Shown: positions 63,729-64,000 of the stretch, piece by piece
Layout of the letters: every line of letters starts with the position of its first letter
How positions within the stretch are numbered: the first letter of the stretch is position 1
From: an uncultured Pontibacter sp.
GTDB taxonomy: Bacteria > Bacteroidota > Bacteroidia > Cytophagales > Hymenobacteraceae
Length of the DNA: 64,000 nt
NCBI RefSeq assembly: GCF_947492645.1
Contig: NZ_CANLMZ010000008.1
Span: forward strand, 310,001-374,000
Reading direction: 5' to 3'
Notes under the pieces: model-generated
Database searches by the model: none
Seen by the model: only the letters and a program-made list of their open reading frames with translations
Told to the model about the DNA's origin: nothing
Translations under genes and position numbers: made by a program

Positions 63729-64000
63729 CTAGGCGTTAGCGGCCTGCTTCTGCTGTAAACGTATCAGGTTGAGGGCAGAACCCGCCTTGAACCAGGCAAT
63801 CTGTCCTTCGTTGTAAGTATGATTCACCAAGAAGCTGTCCTGGCTGCCATCAGCGTGCGTTAACACAACTTTAAGCGGCTGGCCTGGCGTGAAGTTCTCA
63901 AGACCCAGAATATCGATAGAATCATTCTCCTCGATCAGATCATAATCAGCTTTGTTGGCAAATGTAAGACCTAGCATACCTTGCTTTTTCAGGTTCGTTT
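63729..64000 (-). CDS. acn: aconitate hydratase, C-terminal end only
   Basis: The visible 90 codons read [14 protein letters not shown], then [20 protein letters not shown], and end [20 protein letters not shown]. This is the C-terminus (swivel domain) of mitochondrial-type aconitase, the TCA enzyme that isomerises citrate to isocitrate. The gene continues past the right edge. The catalytic iron-sulfur domain is outside the window. Confidence 0.88.
   Translation of the reverse strand, partial: TNLKKQGMLGLTFANKADYDLIEENDSIDILGLENFTPGQPLKVVLTHADGSQDSFLVNHTYNEGQIAWFKAGSALNLIRLQQKQAANA

Overview
The window looks like chromosome from a Bacteroidota bacterium, most likely Hymenobacteraceae (Pontibacter-like). 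The grounds are TAnnTTTG-type -7 promoter boxes, weak use of Shine-Dalgarno sites, a secreted protease with a type IX secretion tail, SGDE-poor lipoprotein signals, a CzcA-CzcC fusion, and very frequent AGTATA hexamers in the core DNA. The genus is inferred; no 16S rRNA gene is present.

Layout. (1) 1-5.75 kb, core: end of a small secreted protein, a RAD52-like conserved protein, a LolD-type ABC ATPase, an AI-2E family permease, sucC, an Ohr/OsmC peroxidase and tRNA-Arg(TCG). (2) 5.82-44.81 kb, a genomic island of about 39 kb in the 3' end of tRNA-Arg. It is bounded by a direct repeat (24 bp with 3 mismatches, 13 bp exact) and carries a tyrosine integrase beside the right end. Matching arm-type repeats lie just inside both ends. 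(3) 44.8-64 kb, core: a lipoprotein, multi-PAS histidine kinases and response regulators, tRNA-Pro(GGG), a C5 DNA methyltransferase near a nuclease-like protein, an rsbR-rsbS-rsbT stressosome operon with a phosphatase and a hybrid kinase, PaaN, a subtilisin-like T9SS protease and the end of aconitase.

The island is a mosaic. 5.8-9.8 kb is AT-rich, with small unknown genes and a protein that has all three motifs of a family A / single-subunit polymerase palm. 9.9-15.4 kb has an ADP-ribosylglycohydrolase and a complete type III restriction-modification pair, followed by an unknown gene and its stop-interrupted paralogue. 17.1-27.2 kb is a GC-rich heavy-metal cassette: CzcA-CzcC fusion, CzcB, Fur-family regulator, DUF3703, P1B ATPase and a CaCA exchanger. 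It ends at a truncated acr3. 28.1-44.7 kb is AT-rich and defence-like: a Gabija-type GajA/GajB pair, a DUF4238 gene broken at a poly-A run, a ParB-like EGHQR protein, two umuC relics, an HTH regulator with a promoter inside an inverted repeat, a serine recombinase, and an FRG-domain gene followed by a nuclease-DUF2971 fusion. No relaxase, coupling ATPase or type IV secretion gene was seen, so self-transfer is not supported.

The best candidates for something undescribed are the FRG plus nuclease-DUF2971 pair next to the integrase (40.9-43.1 kb) and the stand-alone polymerase-like protein near the left end (7.6-8.9 kb). The Gabija-type module is a known system in an unusual setting, between two diverged 160-170 bp direct repeats.
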